The notes: a model not told the origin generated them from the sequence alone. Positions 15,206-24,610 are shown, numbered from the stretch's first letter. The stretch: DNA of 41,184 nucleotides from Betaproteobacteria bacterium (GCA_009377585.1 WHTS01000052.1:1-41184); one strand, 5' to 3'. Program-made: numbers and translations.

Positions 15206-16405
15206 ATGAATTTAGTAAAGATGCAGAGGCAACACCGCAACGTTCTCGTGCTATCGGGTTGCCAAGCGACCCTGCAAGCCAGCAACGTGACGATGACCGT
15301 GGTGACCGGGCTCGCTGGTTTTGCGCTCGCGAGCGACAAATCCCTCGCTACCGTTCCGCTCACTTGTTATGTCATCGGATCGGCCATTGCCACCGTGCCC
15401 GCGTCGCTGCTCATGAACGACATCGGCAGGCGCGGAGGGTTTCAGGTCGGAACGATCATAGGCATGGGCGGCGCGGCGCTGTGCAGTCTCGCAATGTATC
15501 TGGCGCATTTCTGGGTGCTCTGCGCCGGGATGGCGGTGATGGGTATGTACTCGGCGTTCGGAAAATACTATCGCTTCGCCGCGGCCGACGCGGCCAAAAC
15601 GGAATTCAGAGCCAAAGCGATTTCGCTCACGCTCGCCGGCGGCCTCGTCGGCGGGATCGTCGGTCCCGAAGTGGCGAAGCACACGACCGGACTTTTTGCG
15701 GGGCAGCCTTATCTCGGCCCGTATCTTTCCCTCATTTTCGTGTGCGCGATCGCCACGCTGCTGCTCACTCGCCTGGACATCCCGAAGCCATCGGCGCAGG
15801 AGCGTCAGGAGTCGAGGCGGCCGCTCATGCAGATCATGTCGCAACCGGTCTTCATCGTGGCGGCTCTCGCGTCGATGCTTTCCTACGGCATCATGAATCT
15901 GTTCATGACGTCGACGCCGCTTGCAATGCGTGCGCATGATCATCATTTCAACGATGCCGCATTCGTTTTGCAGTGGCATATGATCGCCATGTTCGGCCCT
16001 TCTTTTTTCACGGGCTCCCTTATCAACCGGCTCGGCGTGCTTAACGTGATCCTCGTCGGCTGCTTGCTGCTTTTGCTTTGTATCGTCGCCGCGCTGGCCG
16101 GCACCACGCTGATCAATTTCTGGGTGGCTCTTTTTCTTCTCGGAATCGGGTGGAACTTCATGTACGTCGCGGGCTCTGCGCTGCTGACGGAATGTCACAC
16201 CCCCGCTGAGCGCGCCAAGACCCAGGCCGCCAACGATTTCATGGTCTTCCTGACGATGGCGATTTCGTCGACGGCTTCGGGCGTGTTGCTTCATAAGAGC
16301 GGCTGGGATGCTGTCAACTACGGCTCCATTCCCTTCCTTGTGCTTGCGGTAGCAGCGACGGTATGGCTCATCTGGCAGCGGCGCGCTGCCAAGTCACTCG
16401 CGTAA
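15206..16405 (+). CDS. MFS transporter
   Basis: About 399 residues with roughly twelve membrane segments, for example TVVTGLAGFALAS, TCYVIGSAIATVPASLLM, GTIIGMGGAALCSLAMYLAH, VILVGCLLLLLCIVAALAG and IPFLVLAVAATVWLIW. The loop between helices 2 and 3, LMNDIGRRGGFQ, is the MFS motif A (G-R-RG). A charged middle loop (DIPKPSAQERQESRRP) separates the two six-helix halves. The length is normal for a 12-helix member, and the substrate is unknown. In-frame ATGs at 15164, 15206 and 15221 compete, with no strong ribosome-binding site; I chose 15206. It is transcribed away from the phospholipase D-like gene. Its last bases overlap the end of an extradiol dioxygenase remnant on the other strand. Confidence 0.82.
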   Translation: MNLVKMQRQHRNVLVLSGCQATLQASNVTMTVVTGLAGFALASDKSLATVPLTCYVIGSAIATVPASLLMNDIGRRGGFQVGTIIGMGGAALCSLAMYLAHFWVLCAGMAVMGMYSAFGKYYRFAAADAAKTEFRAKAISLTLAGGLVGGIVGPEVAKHTTGLFAGQPYLGPYLSLIFVCAIATLLLTRLDIPKPSAQERQESRRPLMQIMSQPVFIVAALASMLSYGIMNLFMTSTPLAMRAHDHHFNDAAFVLQWHMIAMFGPSFFTGSLINRLGVLNVILVGCLLLLLCIVAALAGTTLINFWVALFLLGIGWNFMYVAGSALLTECHTPAERAKTQAANDFMVFLTMAISSTASGVLLHKSGWDAVNYGSIPFLVLAVAATVWLIWQRRAAKSLA

Positions 16406-16708
16406 CGGGTATGGCTCCGCAAGTGTAAACTCGGCGCCCGCTCTCGCCACCTCGCTGCCGAACCGATAGCTCGACACCGCCACGCCGCCGAAGAACGCGT
16501 GTTCGTGATAGATGCGATGTGCGGTTTCGCTCTCGGCCGCTCCCGCCGCCACCATGAGCGGAATGAGATGGTCTTCGTGCGGATGCGCGATGCGCGCGGC
16601 CGGCGCGCGCTGCCACGAGATCAGCCGCTCCTCCCTTGCCTGCGGATCGGATTCGGCCAGGGCGGCGCGGAAAGGAATGTTCGTGCAACCGAATGCATAA
16701 TGCGGCAT
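16394..16708 (-). pseudogene. DODA-type extradiol dioxygenase, C-terminal remnant
   Basis: The reverse strand encodes about 104 residues: IPFRAALAESDPQAREERLI then SWQRAPAARIAHPHEDHLIP, LMVAAGAAESETAHRIYHEH and AFFGGVAVSSYRFGSEVA. This matches the C-terminal part of class III (4,5-DOPA dioxygenase-like) extradiol ring-cleavage enzymes, which are about 260 residues long, with the HPHEDHLIPLMVA segment intact. The N-terminal 60 percent, including most iron ligands, is absent. The remnant begins exactly where the LysR gene starts on the other strand (the two ATGs overlap at 16706-16709), so a deletion joined the truncated gene to the regulator. It cannot encode an active enzyme. Confidence 0.78.
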
Positions 16709-17592
16709 GGACCTCGACGACATCGCGGTGTTCGTGAAAGTGGTGCAGGCCGGCAGTTTCAGCAAGGCCGCGCGCCTGCTCGGTATGCCCAACACGACCG
16801 TGAGCGCGAAGGTCGCGCGCCTCGAGAAGCGTCTGGGCGTCACCGTCATCCGGCGCACGACCCGAAAACTGCACGTCACGTCCGCCGGCCAAGCCTACTT
16901 CGAGAGGTGCATGCGGGGCCTCGCCGAGATCGAGACCGCGGAGGCGGAGCTCAGCTCGAGCTCCGTCGAACCGCGCGGTGTTTTGCGGATCACGGCGCCA
17001 GGCGACGTGGCGCATGGCCTCCTGCCGCCGATTGCAGCGCGTTACGTCGAGGCGTATCCGCACGTGAGCCTGGAGATCATCGTCGCCAACCGTGTCGTGG
17101 ACCTGGTCGGCGAAGGCGTCGATCTCGCGATCCGTGCTGCCCGGCTCAAGGATTCGAGCCTCGTCGCGCGCAAGCAAATGGCTGTCCTTCACCGGCGGCC
17201 TGTGGGCAAGCCGCGAGTACCTGTCCCGACGCGGTACGCCGAAGGCGCCTGTCGACCTCGAGAGCCACGAATACCTGATTCTCTCCAGGGTCGCGCGGCA
17301 CGCCCTGCGGCTGAGCGACGGCCACCGGAAGATCGAAGTTTCGGTGAAGGGGCGCATGGTCACCGACGATCTCGACACGGTGCTGGCGCTTGCTCGCCAG
17401 GGTAGTGGCATCGCCGGCTTGCCGGACTTCCTGGCGCGCCGATACGCCGACGACGGCACGCTCGTGGGCGTGCTCCCGCAATGGAGCTGGATCACCGGCT
17501 CGCTCTCTTTCGTTTACCCCAGCCAGCCGTTTCTCCCCGCGAAGGTGCGTGCTTTCATCGATCTCGCGCTCGCTTCGTCGCGGCACGCGTAG
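16707..17592 (+). pseudogene. LysR-family transcriptional regulator, frameshifted
   Basis: From ATG 16707 comes MDLDDIAVFVKVVQAGSFSK followed by AARLLGMPNTTVSAKVARLE, a textbook LysR winged helix-turn-helix, then RGVLRITAPGDVAHGLLPPI of the effector domain up to LVARKQ. Around 17171-17180 the family sequence moves to the +1 frame: WLSFTGGLWASREYLSRRGT and LESHEYLILSRVARHALRLS, ending in PFLPAKVRAFIDLALASSRH at 17592. Together this is about 295 residues, the normal LysR length, so a single extra base is the only defect. It could be a sequencing error. The regulator is divergent from the truncated dioxygenase, its likely former target, because LysR genes usually control the gene read away from them. 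Confidence 0.82.
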
Positions 17593-17741
17593 GTGCAGTA
17601 CGGCTGAGTGTGGCGCCGCTGGCCCGGCAGCAGGCCCCCGATTGTGCAGCGGGCTGCACAGACTTTCCTTCTTGCACCCGCTAATCAAAAGGACTTGCGC
17701 TCGGTATATTCGACTCGAAACCATTCATGAGGAGAGTCGAG

Positions 17742-18302
17742 ATGATCAGAGTCGCCATCGTTACCGGAAGCACGCGCCCGGGACGTAACAACGAAGCGGT
17801 CGTCCGCTGGGTGCACGACATCGCAGGAAAGCGCAGCGACGCCGAGTTCGAGCTCGTCGATATCGCAGCCTACAACCTGCCGCTGCTCGACGAAGCGGTC
17901 CCGCCGAGCATGGGCCAGTACAGCCACGCACATACCAAGGCGTGGGCCGAAAAGATCGGCTCGTTCGATGCGTATGTGTTCGTCACGCCCGAGTACAACC
18001 ACGGCACGTCCGGCGCGCTCAAGAACGCCATCGACTATCTGTTCCGTGAGTGGAGCAACAAAGCGGCCGGGTTCGTGAGCTACGGCAGCGCCGGCGGTGC
18101 ACGCGCAGTGGAGCAGCTGCGGCTCGTCATGGGCGAGCTCATGGTCGCCGACGTGCGCGCTCAGGTGATGCTGTCGCTCTTCACCGATTTCGAGAATTTC
18201 TCGAAATTCAAGCCCGATCCCCGGCACGTAGCCGAGGTAAACACGATGCTGGATCAGGTCATCGCCTGGGGCCGCGCGCTGAAAACCGTGCGATCGAAGT
18301 AA
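17742..18302 (+). CDS. NAD(P)H-dependent FMN reductase
   Basis: A 186-residue flavodoxin-like reductase. It begins MIRVAIVTGSTRPGRNNEAV, the phosphate-binding loop (GSTR-xR), and contains YVFVTPEYNHGTSGALKNAI with the PEYN motif that packs on the flavin, and VSYGSAGGARAVEQLR. These proteins (ArsH, SsuE, azoreductase relatives) reduce FMN or quinone-like substrates with NAD(P)H. AGGAGAG stands six bases before ATG 17742; an ATG at 17727 lacks a site of its own. Length and motifs are normal. It is immediately followed by a headless catalase on the same strand, so it may once have belonged to an oxidative-stress group, an inference from position. Confidence 0.88.
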   Translation: MIRVAIVTGSTRPGRNNEAVVRWVHDIAGKRSDAEFELVDIAAYNLPLLDEAVPPSMGQYSHAHTKAWAEKIGSFDAYVFVTPEYNHGTSGALKNAIDYLFREWSNKAAGFVSYGSAGGARAVEQLRLVMGELMVADVRAQVMLSLFTDFENFSKFKPDPRHVAEVNTMLDQVIAWGRALKTVRSK

Positions 18303-18380
18303 GATTTTCGAAGGGTCTTTGCGGATCCACCGCGACCAAGCTGCAAGCACGGCGCGCAGCATCCACCGCGCGAGGTGCGC

Positions 18381-19388
18381 ATGCAGTGGGATTTCTGGAC
18401 CAACAATCCCGAGAGCGCGCACCAGGTGACTTATCTGATGGGCGAGCGAGGCCTGCCGCGCACGTGGCGCCACATGAACGGCTACGGCTCGCACACCTAC
18501 ATGTGGGTCAACGCGGCCGGCGAGAAATTCTGGGTGAAATACCACTTCCACACCCGCCAGGGCATGGCGTTCTTCAGCAACGCCGAAGCCGCCATCATGG
18601 CCGGGCGGGATGCCGACCACCACCGGCGCGACCTGTTCGAGGCCATCGCCCGCGGCGAGCACCCGAGCTGGCTGCTGTCGGTGCAGGTCATGCCATATAC
18701 CGAGGCGAAGAGCTATCGCTTCAACCCGTTCGACCTGACCAAGACCTGGTCGCACAAGGACTACCCGCTGATCCCCGTGGGTACCATGACGCTGAACCGC
18801 AATCCCGAAAACTTCTTCGCCCAGATCGAGCAGGCGGCGTTCTCTCCGGGCAATACGGTGCCGGGCATCGGCCTGTCGCCGGACAAGATGCTGCTGGGCC
18901 GCGCCTTCGCGTACAACGACGCACAGCGCAACCGCATCGGCGCCAACTTCCACCAGCTGCCGGTGAACCAGCCCAAGGTGCCCGTCAACACCTACATGTT
19001 CGATGGCCCGATGGCCTACCATCACAGCGGTGCCGCCCCGGTCTACGCGGCCAACAGCGCCGGGCGTCCCTGGTCGGATGTCACCGGTCCCGCGGCCGAA
19101 GACTGGGAGGCCGACGGTGCGATGGTGCGCAGCGCCTACACGCTGCACAAGGAAGACGACGACTTCGGCCAGGCCGGCACGCTGGTGCGCGAGGTCTTCA
19201 ACGACCCGCAGCGCGCGGCGCTGGTGGACCAGGTCGCGGGCAGCCTGCTCGGCGGCGTGCGCAGCCCGGTGCTGGAACGCGCCTTCGACTATTGGAAGAA
19301 GGTGGACGGCGACGTGGGCCAGCGCATCGAGCAGAAGGTGCGCGCCGGCAGCGCCACGAAGCCCGCGGAAGGCATGGGAAAAGGCTGA
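18381..19388 (+). pseudogene. Catalase, N-terminally truncated
   Basis: The 335 residues start [20 protein letters not shown] and continue [20 protein letters not shown], typical catalase sequence from about residue 150 onward. The proximal heme tyrosine is kept in [20 protein letters not shown]. The small C-terminal helical region [20 protein letters not shown] is also present. The first third of the protein is missing, including the distal catalytic histidine and asparagine. Sequence upstream (18303-18380) gives only a few matching residues (HPPREVR) in frame, so the deletion ends there. A full monofunctional catalase is about 480 residues. The fragment cannot dismutate hydrogen peroxide by the usual mechanism; whether it is expressed is unknown. 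No frameshift is seen within it, so the loss may be recent. Confidence 0.85.
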
Positions 19389-19577
19389 CGGAAGCTTCAG
19401 CCTGCGCCAGGGTGACCGGAGCAGAAAGACAGAGCCGCAGCCTGCCGGATTGACGCGGCTTACTCGGCGCTACGTGCTCGGTGCCACCAAGCTGCACACC
19501 GACGATCACTGTCAGTGGCTGAATCTTGGCGCTGCTGCGCAAATGGCTCGAGTGCGATACATAGGAGATTTCTACCG

Positions 19578-20109
19578 TCAGGCGATGCGTTCAGGTTCCT
19601 TCGGCAGGCTCTTGCCCGGATCCCACGCGGCGGGCGCCCCCGCATCCCTTGCCGCCTCCACGGGAGGCAGAGACGGATTCCAGTGAGAAGCCAGGAAGCG
19701 CCTGCCGGTGACTTCGGACGCAGCGTCGGAAATGAGCCACCGCAACGGTGGCCCCATGACTTCGGGCTGAATCATTTTGGATCGGTCGAACGGTGCGCCC
19801 GGATTGGCCGACGTATTGGTGAGACCGCCGGGCGTGAGCACGTTGACCGTGACGCCAGTTCCTTTCAGTTCTTCGGCCATGATGCGAGTGAGCGATTCGG
19901 CGGCCGCCTTCGAAGCGCCGTAGGGACCGAATCCTGCGCGCAGCATCGAACCCAGGCTCGTGGTGACGTTGATGATTCGACCCCAGCGGTTCCTTGTCGC
20001 GGTCGACGGCAACCACGTCGACGCCATTTTGCAGCAGACCGATGACCATCGCACGTCCCAGCCCACGGCCTGCGCCGGTGACGATGGCCACCTTTCTTTC
20101 ATCGCTCAT
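19578..20109 (-). pseudogene. Short-chain dehydrogenase/reductase with central deletion
   Basis: Reading the reverse strand from ATG 20109 gives MSDERKVAIVTGAGRGLGRA and MVIGLLQNGVDVVAVDRDKE, the Rossmann start with TGxxxGxG. After about 43 residues the family sequence jumps, in another frame, to WGRIINVTTSLGSMLRAGFG and PYGASKAAAESLTRIMAEEL, the catalytic Tyr-x-x-x-Lys region, and runs to the normal end. The piece between, with NNAG and about 85-95 residues, is missing; the junction is near 19985. An intact SDR is about 250-280 residues, so this is a broken gene. A related intact SDR lies at 35622-36557. The remaining C-terminal part keeps its frame to 19578. Confidence 0.82.
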
Positions 20110-20214
20110 ATGCGCCTCCTCGTGTTATCGACGCGAAGCCCATCCGCCCATGCGACGTATTCCCTTGGGGTTGCAACGAAATTGCCGGACGTCAGGAGGC
20201 ACCAGGCCTGCCGC

Positions 20215-21237
20215 CTACTTGCCCAGATCGAGCTTGTTCTCTCTGATCAGATCCGATCGCTTCTTCGTTTCGGCGTTGATGAAGCGCCCGAACTCTGCAC
20301 GGCTCAGGTGCAGCGTCCGTCCGCCGAGCGGAGCGATCCGCTGCTTGAATTCGGGCGTCTGAACCGATGCCTGAACGGCCTTGAACAAAGTATCGACGAT
20401 CTCGTCCGGTGTGCCGGCCGGCGCGAACACGCCGAACCAGTTTCCGGCTGCGAAGCCGGGAATGCCGCTTTCCGCTACCGTCGGCACTTCAGGAAGCAGC
20501 TCCATGCGATCGGGGCCGGTGACGGCGAGCGCCTTCAGCCGGCCGGCCTTCACGAAAGGCAGCGCAGTGTTGGCGTCGCCGGTCATCATTTCTATCTGAC
20601 CGCTGACGACGTCGGTGATCGCCGGCGCGGCGCCCTTGTAGGGAACATGCTGCAGCTTGATGTTCGCGCGCGCCATCAGCAGTTCGCTTGTCAGATGCGG
20701 CGCCCCGCCCGTGCCGGAGGACGCAAAATTGATCTTGCCCGGCGCGCGCTTGGCCAGAGCGATCAGCTCACGGATATTGTTCGGTGGGAAACTGGGATTG
20801 GCGAAGACGACGAAGTAGATCGCGACCACGGGCGCCACGGCGATCATGTCGGTCGCCGGGTTGTACGGAAGCTTCTCTTGCACCGGATCGACTGAAACCG
20901 TGCCCGATGTTCCGAGCCCCAGCGTATAGCCATCCGGGCGCGCTGCGATCAACGTCTTCATCCCGATGGTTCCGGCTGCACCCGGCCGGTTGTCGATCAC
21001 GACCGGTTGCCCGAGGCGCTTGGACATCTCCGAACCGAGCTGGCGCCCGATGAGGTCGGTCGCCCCGCCGGGCGTATACGGCACGATCAGATGGATCGGG
21101 CTGCGCGGATACGGTTGCGCGTGGGCGATGACACTGGCGGCCGCCGCACACGCGGCGAACAGTGCTGCGGCGGCGGACCGCAATGCCGGACGCCGCGACG
21201 CGCGCGGCTGCGTACACCTAGTCTTGATCTCGTTCAT
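20215..21237 (-). CDS. Bug-family tripartite tricarboxylate transporter receptor (1)
   Basis: A 340-residue periplasmic binding protein of the Bug/TctC family. It opens with a long signal region (RPALRSAAAALFAACAAAAS ending VIAHAQ). Then comes PYPRSPIHLIVPYTPGGATD, the family strand-loop with the PGG turn, DNRPGAAGTIGMKTLIAARP, DGYTLGLGTSGTVSV, LQHVPYKGAAPAITDVVSGQ and PEVPTVAESGIPGFAAGNWF. These receptors bind carboxylated compounds, often without a local transporter. ATG 21237 is chosen because it gives a proper signal peptide and has AGAAGG before it; longer readings run through repeat B. No TctA or TctB membrane gene is adjacent. It lies downstream of the old-yellow-enzyme gene on the same strand, with repeat B between. 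Confidence 0.88.
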   Translation of the reverse strand: MNEIKTRCTQPRASRRPALRSAAAALFAACAAAASVIAHAQPYPRSPIHLIVPYTPGGATDLIGRQLGSEMSKRLGQPVVIDNRPGAAGTIGMKTLIAARPDGYTLGLGTSGTVSVDPVQEKLPYNPATDMIAVAPVVAIYFVVFANPSFPPNNIRELIALAKRAPGKINFASSGTGGAPHLTSELLMARANIKLQHVPYKGAAPAITDVVSGQIEMMTGDANTALPFVKAGRLKALAVTGPDRMELLPEVPTVAESGIPGFAAGNWFGVFAPAGTPDEIVDTLFKAVQASVQTPEFKQRIAPLGGRTLHLSRAEFGRFINAETKKRSDLIRENKLDLGK

Positions 21238-21333
21238 GTTCAGCCTTCTCTGTGTGATCGGGTTCGAAACGTTCCTAATGTACGGCCCCAGCGGAATGCC
21301 ACCGTCGTTTTCTCTTAAGGACTTTTTGAACAC

Positions 21334-21404
21334 GTCGTTCCCGCGGAAACGGGAACCCAGGAGCGTATTGAGTTTCCTGGGCCCCCGCCTGCGCGGGAGC
21401 GACG
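21334..21404. repeat. Hairpin repeat family B, copy 2
   Basis: GTCGTTCCCGCGGAAACGGG at the left and GCCTGCGCGGGAGCGACG at the right, with internal short hairpins, in the same arrangement as 3496-3561. It lies between the Bug receptor and the old-yellow-enzyme gene, about 24 bases past the latter's stop. Confidence 0.8.
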
Positions 21405-21427
21405 AGGTGGAGTCGATCAGATCTTCC

Positions 21428-23413
21428 TTACACGGCATGGCCTGCCGCATGTCCTTCGGCGGTGGCGGCCATGACGTTGCGCGCCATGACACAATCGCCG
21501 ATCAGGCGTGTCTCGATGCCCGCCGCACGCAGCGCCGGCAGCAAGCGCTGATCGGGAAGCCGAGGCGTCGAATAGGCGAGAAAGGCGAGCGGTTCGAGAA
21601 CGATCCGCTCTGCCGTGTAAACCTGCTCGATCTCCAGCGCGCCGCTTTCCATCCGTTGCGTCCAGCGCGGTTCGGACAGATGGGCGATCCGGATGCCTTC
21701 ACGGCTGAGCCGGCGCAAGATGCCCTGGCGCGTGACCAGCGACGTCTCGTCCGCGATCGAGTGACGCGGCGTCACGATCCAGGTCTCGTCGAAGATTTCG
21801 CGCAGCCGCTGCGCCGAGGCATAGGTCCCCTCGGTGTGGTCCATGTCGAAGATCACCGCCACGCCGGGCTGACGAGCGCGCGCCCTGACGAGTCCGGCCA
21901 TGGCCGAGCGCAGGTCGAGCACCCAGCCTTCGGCGCGCACCTCGTCGGGCAGCCAGCGCGGTGCGATCATGGTCGATCCGGCTGCAAGGATCACGCTCTC
22001 GGCGCCCGCGCGAAGGATGGCCTCGATGTCCGCTTCGATGCCGAGCTCGAACTTCGCGCCCGAGCGCTGGGCCGCTGCGTATTGATAATCGAAGACGCTG
22101 CTTAGCGCTTCGCCGCCAGGCAGGAGCGAGCGCAGCCGCACCTTCCCCCCGACATCACCCGAACGTCCGAAGACCGTCACCTGATGCCCGCGCTCGGCAG
22201 CGACCCACGCCGCTTCGAGACCGGCCACACCTGTCCCCACCACGACGACGCGCCGGCGCTTCGATGCTTTGGCCGGCCGGTAGTCGACTTCGTCGGGGAG
22301 CGCGACGCGCGGATTGTTGTCGCATGCGATCGGCGCCCCCGACACGTTGAGCCCCCAGCACGAATTGCAGGAGACGCAATACCGGATGTCGTGCGCGCGG
22401 TCTGCAGCCGCCTTGTTGACCCAGGCCGCATCCGTCACCAGCGGACGGCCCAGGCCGATCAGCTCGGCTTCGCCCCGTGCCAGGATGCCCTCGGCTTCGG
22501 CCGGATCGGTGATCCGCCCAAGGGCGACGACGGGAATCGGCGGGAGCGTCGGTCGCAACTGCTTAAGAAGCGGCATGTAAGGCGCGCGCGGGCTGTGCCC
22601 GTCGGGCACGTGCATTTCGAGCGAGCGGGCATGGCTGCCCTGGGCGAAGCACAGATACTCCAGCGTGCGTCCGCGCGCGAGCTCGCAGCCGATCGCCGCT
22701 GCCTCGGTGGGGCCGATGCTGCCGGGCACACCATCGTCGCCCGGCAGCTTCAGGCCGATGATGAAATCGGAGCCGCATGCCGAGCGAATGGCATCGACGA
22801 TCTGCGCCACGAAGCGCGTGCGGCCCGCGCGGTCACCCCCGTATTCGTCGTCGCGCAGGTTGGACCACGGCGAGAGGAACTGATGAAACAAGTGACCGTG
22901 ACCGCATGAGATCTCGACGCCGCTGAACCCGCAGCGCTGCACGCGCGCCGACGATTCCGCAAACTCCTCCACCATATTGCGAATCTCGTCTGCCGCCAGG
23001 ACCCTCGGCACGCCCCAGCTCAGGTCGTCCGGCTGCGTCGTGGGCGAGATCGGATCGGAAACCCGTCCGGGCGTGTGGCGTCCCCGGCCGGGGTCCTGCA
23101 ACTGTGCGAGCAGGCGGCAGTCGCGTGACTCCGCCGCGTCGGCCATGCGCTCGAGCCCCTCGACGTTCGCATCGTCGTACGCACGGATCTTGTAGTTCAC
23201 ATCCTGGTGCCTCGCCATGCTGAGCGGCTCCGTGACCATCAGGGCCGCCCCGCCCGCCGCTCGATTGGCGTAATACTGGATCAGCCGGTCCGTGACGCGC
23301 GTATCGATGCCCAGCCGCGTGGTCATCGACGCATGCACGACGCGGTTGCGCAGCCGCTTGCCGGCCATCGTCATGGGAGCAAGCAGGTGGGGATAGGCAG
23401 GATGTTCTTGCAT
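21428..23413 (-). CDS. NADH:flavin oxidoreductase/2,4-dienoyl-CoA reductase-like protein
   Basis: A 661-residue three-part enzyme. Residues 1-360 are an old-yellow-enzyme FMN TIM barrel (LRNRVVHASMTTRLGIDTRV; GFSGVEISCGHGHLFHQFLS; DDEYGGDRAGRTRFV; ELIGLGRPLV). Next come the 4Fe-4S cysteines in CVSCNSCWGLNVSGAPIAC (C-x2-C-x2-C-x11-C). From about residue 390 there is an FAD/NAD(P) domain starting RRVVVVGTGVAGLEAAWVAA. This layout is that of 2,4-dienoyl-CoA reductase FadH and of trimethylamine or N-methylproline dehydrogenase relatives: electrons pass from NAD(P)H through FAD and Fe-S to FMN. The substrate is not predictable from the motifs; the barrel has SCGHGHLFHQFLSP where FadH has a related active-site segment. 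Length is normal. ATG 23413 is the first in-frame start. Confidence 0.88.
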   Translation of the reverse strand: MQEHPAYPHLLAPMTMAGKRLRNRVVHASMTTRLGIDTRVTDRLIQYYANRAAGGAALMVTEPLSMARHQDVNYKIRAYDDANVEGLERMADAAESRDCRLLAQLQDPGRGRHTPGRVSDPISPTTQPDDLSWGVPRVLAADEIRNMVEEFAESSARVQRCGFSGVEISCGHGHLFHQFLSPWSNLRDDEYGGDRAGRTRFVAQIVDAIRSACGSDFIIGLKLPGDDGVPGSIGPTEAAAIGCELARGRTLEYLCFAQGSHARSLEMHVPDGHSPRAPYMPLLKQLRPTLPPIPVVALGRITDPAEAEGILARGEAELIGLGRPLVTDAAWVNKAAADRAHDIRYCVSCNSCWGLNVSGAPIACDNNPRVALPDEVDYRPAKASKRRRVVVVGTGVAGLEAAWVAAERGHQVTVFGRSGDVGGKVRLRSLLPGGEALSSVFDYQYAAAQRSGAKFELGIEADIEAILRAGAESVILAAGSTMIAPRWLPDEVRAEGWVLDLRSAMAGLVRARARQPGVAVIFDMDHTEGTYASAQRLREIFDETWIVTPRHSIADETSLVTRQGILRRLSREGIRIAHLSEPRWTQRMESGALEIEQVYTAERIVLEPLAFLAYSTPRLPDQRLLPALRAAGIETRLIGDCVMARNVMAATAEGHAAGHAV

Positions 23414-23492
23414 CGGTGAGTTCCCAGCGAAGGTGTTGAACTATATCAGCCCTGCGCGCGCAGCCGGCCTCTCACTACCCTGGTAACTATGG

Positions 23493-23521
23493 TTGACCGC
23501 GTGCCAGACCGACGCTAGAGT
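23493..23521 (+). promoter_or_regulatory. Possible sigma-70 promoter
   Basis: TTGACC (23493-23498), a 17-base spacer, then TAGAGT (23516-23521) lie in the divergent gap between the old-yellow-enzyme gene and the FMN hydroxyacid dehydrogenase. They point toward the latter. The match is moderate and is based on consensus only. Confidence 0.4.
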
Positions 23522-23638
23522 TGAAACCGAAGGGGCCGCAACTCAGAATTCCTTTGCTCCGAAGATCTTGTCGTGCGGTCCGCAGTGCCCGCCATAGCAA
23601 GGATAGCGGCGGCCAGACCAAAGGGAGGGAACGACCCG

Positions 23639-24610
23639 ATGACAAACCTAGATCGCTGCTACAACATCTTCGATCTGCGCGAGGCGGCGATGCGCCGCCT
23701 GCCCAGAGGGATCTTCGAATACGTCGACAAGGGCACCGAGGACGGGATCTCGCTCGAGGAAAACCGGGCGGCGCTTCAGCGCATCAAACTGCGCACGTGC
23801 TTTCTCAACGATTGGTCGAAGCGCGACCTGGGCTGGGAAGCTCTGGTGGTAACGATCGACCACGCGCCGGGCCGCGGGCGCGAGCACAACGAGCGCAACG
23901 GCTTCTCCTTCCCGTTCACACCCAACATGACGGCGGCGGTGGACATGGCGATGCATCCGGGCTGGATGTGGCGCGTGATGCGCAAGTACCTCACCCATGA
24001 AGGCATGCCCACGAACGCCAACTATCCCGAGCGCTACCGCTTCTCGGTGATCGACGGTAAGACGCGCGTGCGCCCGCAGCGATTCGAGGCGATGACCTGG
24101 GAACACATCCGGAAATTCAGCGACTTCTGGCCGCGCAAGCTCATCGTCAAGAGCATCTTGTGTGGTGATCAGGCGAGGGCAGCGGTCGATGCGGGCGCGG
24201 ATGCTGTCGTGGTGTCGAATCACGGCGGACGCGCCTTCGACAGCGCCATAGCGACCATCGACATCCTGCCGGAGGTCGTGGAGGCGGTCGGGGATCGCTG
24301 CACCGTCATACTCGACAGCGGCATCCGCCGCGGCAGCGACATCCTCAAGGCGTTGGCCCTCGGCGCCAAGATGGTTCTGGTCGGCAGGGCAACGCTGTAC
24401 GGCACGGCTTGCGGCGGGCAGGCAGGCGCCGCGCGGGCGATCAAGATCCTTTCGGACGAAATGGAGCGGGCCTTCGGCTACGTGGGTGTGCGGCGGATTT
24501 CCGAGATCGGTCCGCACATCTTCGCGCATCGCGATCTCGGGGTGGGAAGCTCCGCCCAGGCAACGACGCGTCCTCACGCCATTCCCGAACCGATCAGCAA
24601 ATCGGCATAG
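23639..24610 (+). pseudogene. FMN-dependent alpha-hydroxyacid dehydrogenase with internal deletion
   Basis: A 323-residue reading from ATG 23639 (GGGAGGGAACGACCCG before it). It starts with the lactate-dehydrogenase/glycolate-oxidase N-terminus RRLPRGIFEYVDKGTEDGIS and NRAALQRIKLR. It then jumps, in frame, to WEALVVTIDHAPGRGREHNE, which in the family lies about 100 residues later. The C-terminal half is complete: KSILCGDQARAAVDAGADAV, VVSNHGGRAFDSA with the catalytic histidine and FMN-contacting arginine, and DSGIRRGSDILKALALGAKM. Family members have about 380-400 residues. The missing part holds the first barrel strands with several FMN contacts, so activity is doubtful. As the frame is kept, a shortened protein could be made; it may be a pseudogene or an unusual variant. 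It lies just upstream of the Liv operon. Confidence 0.75.
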
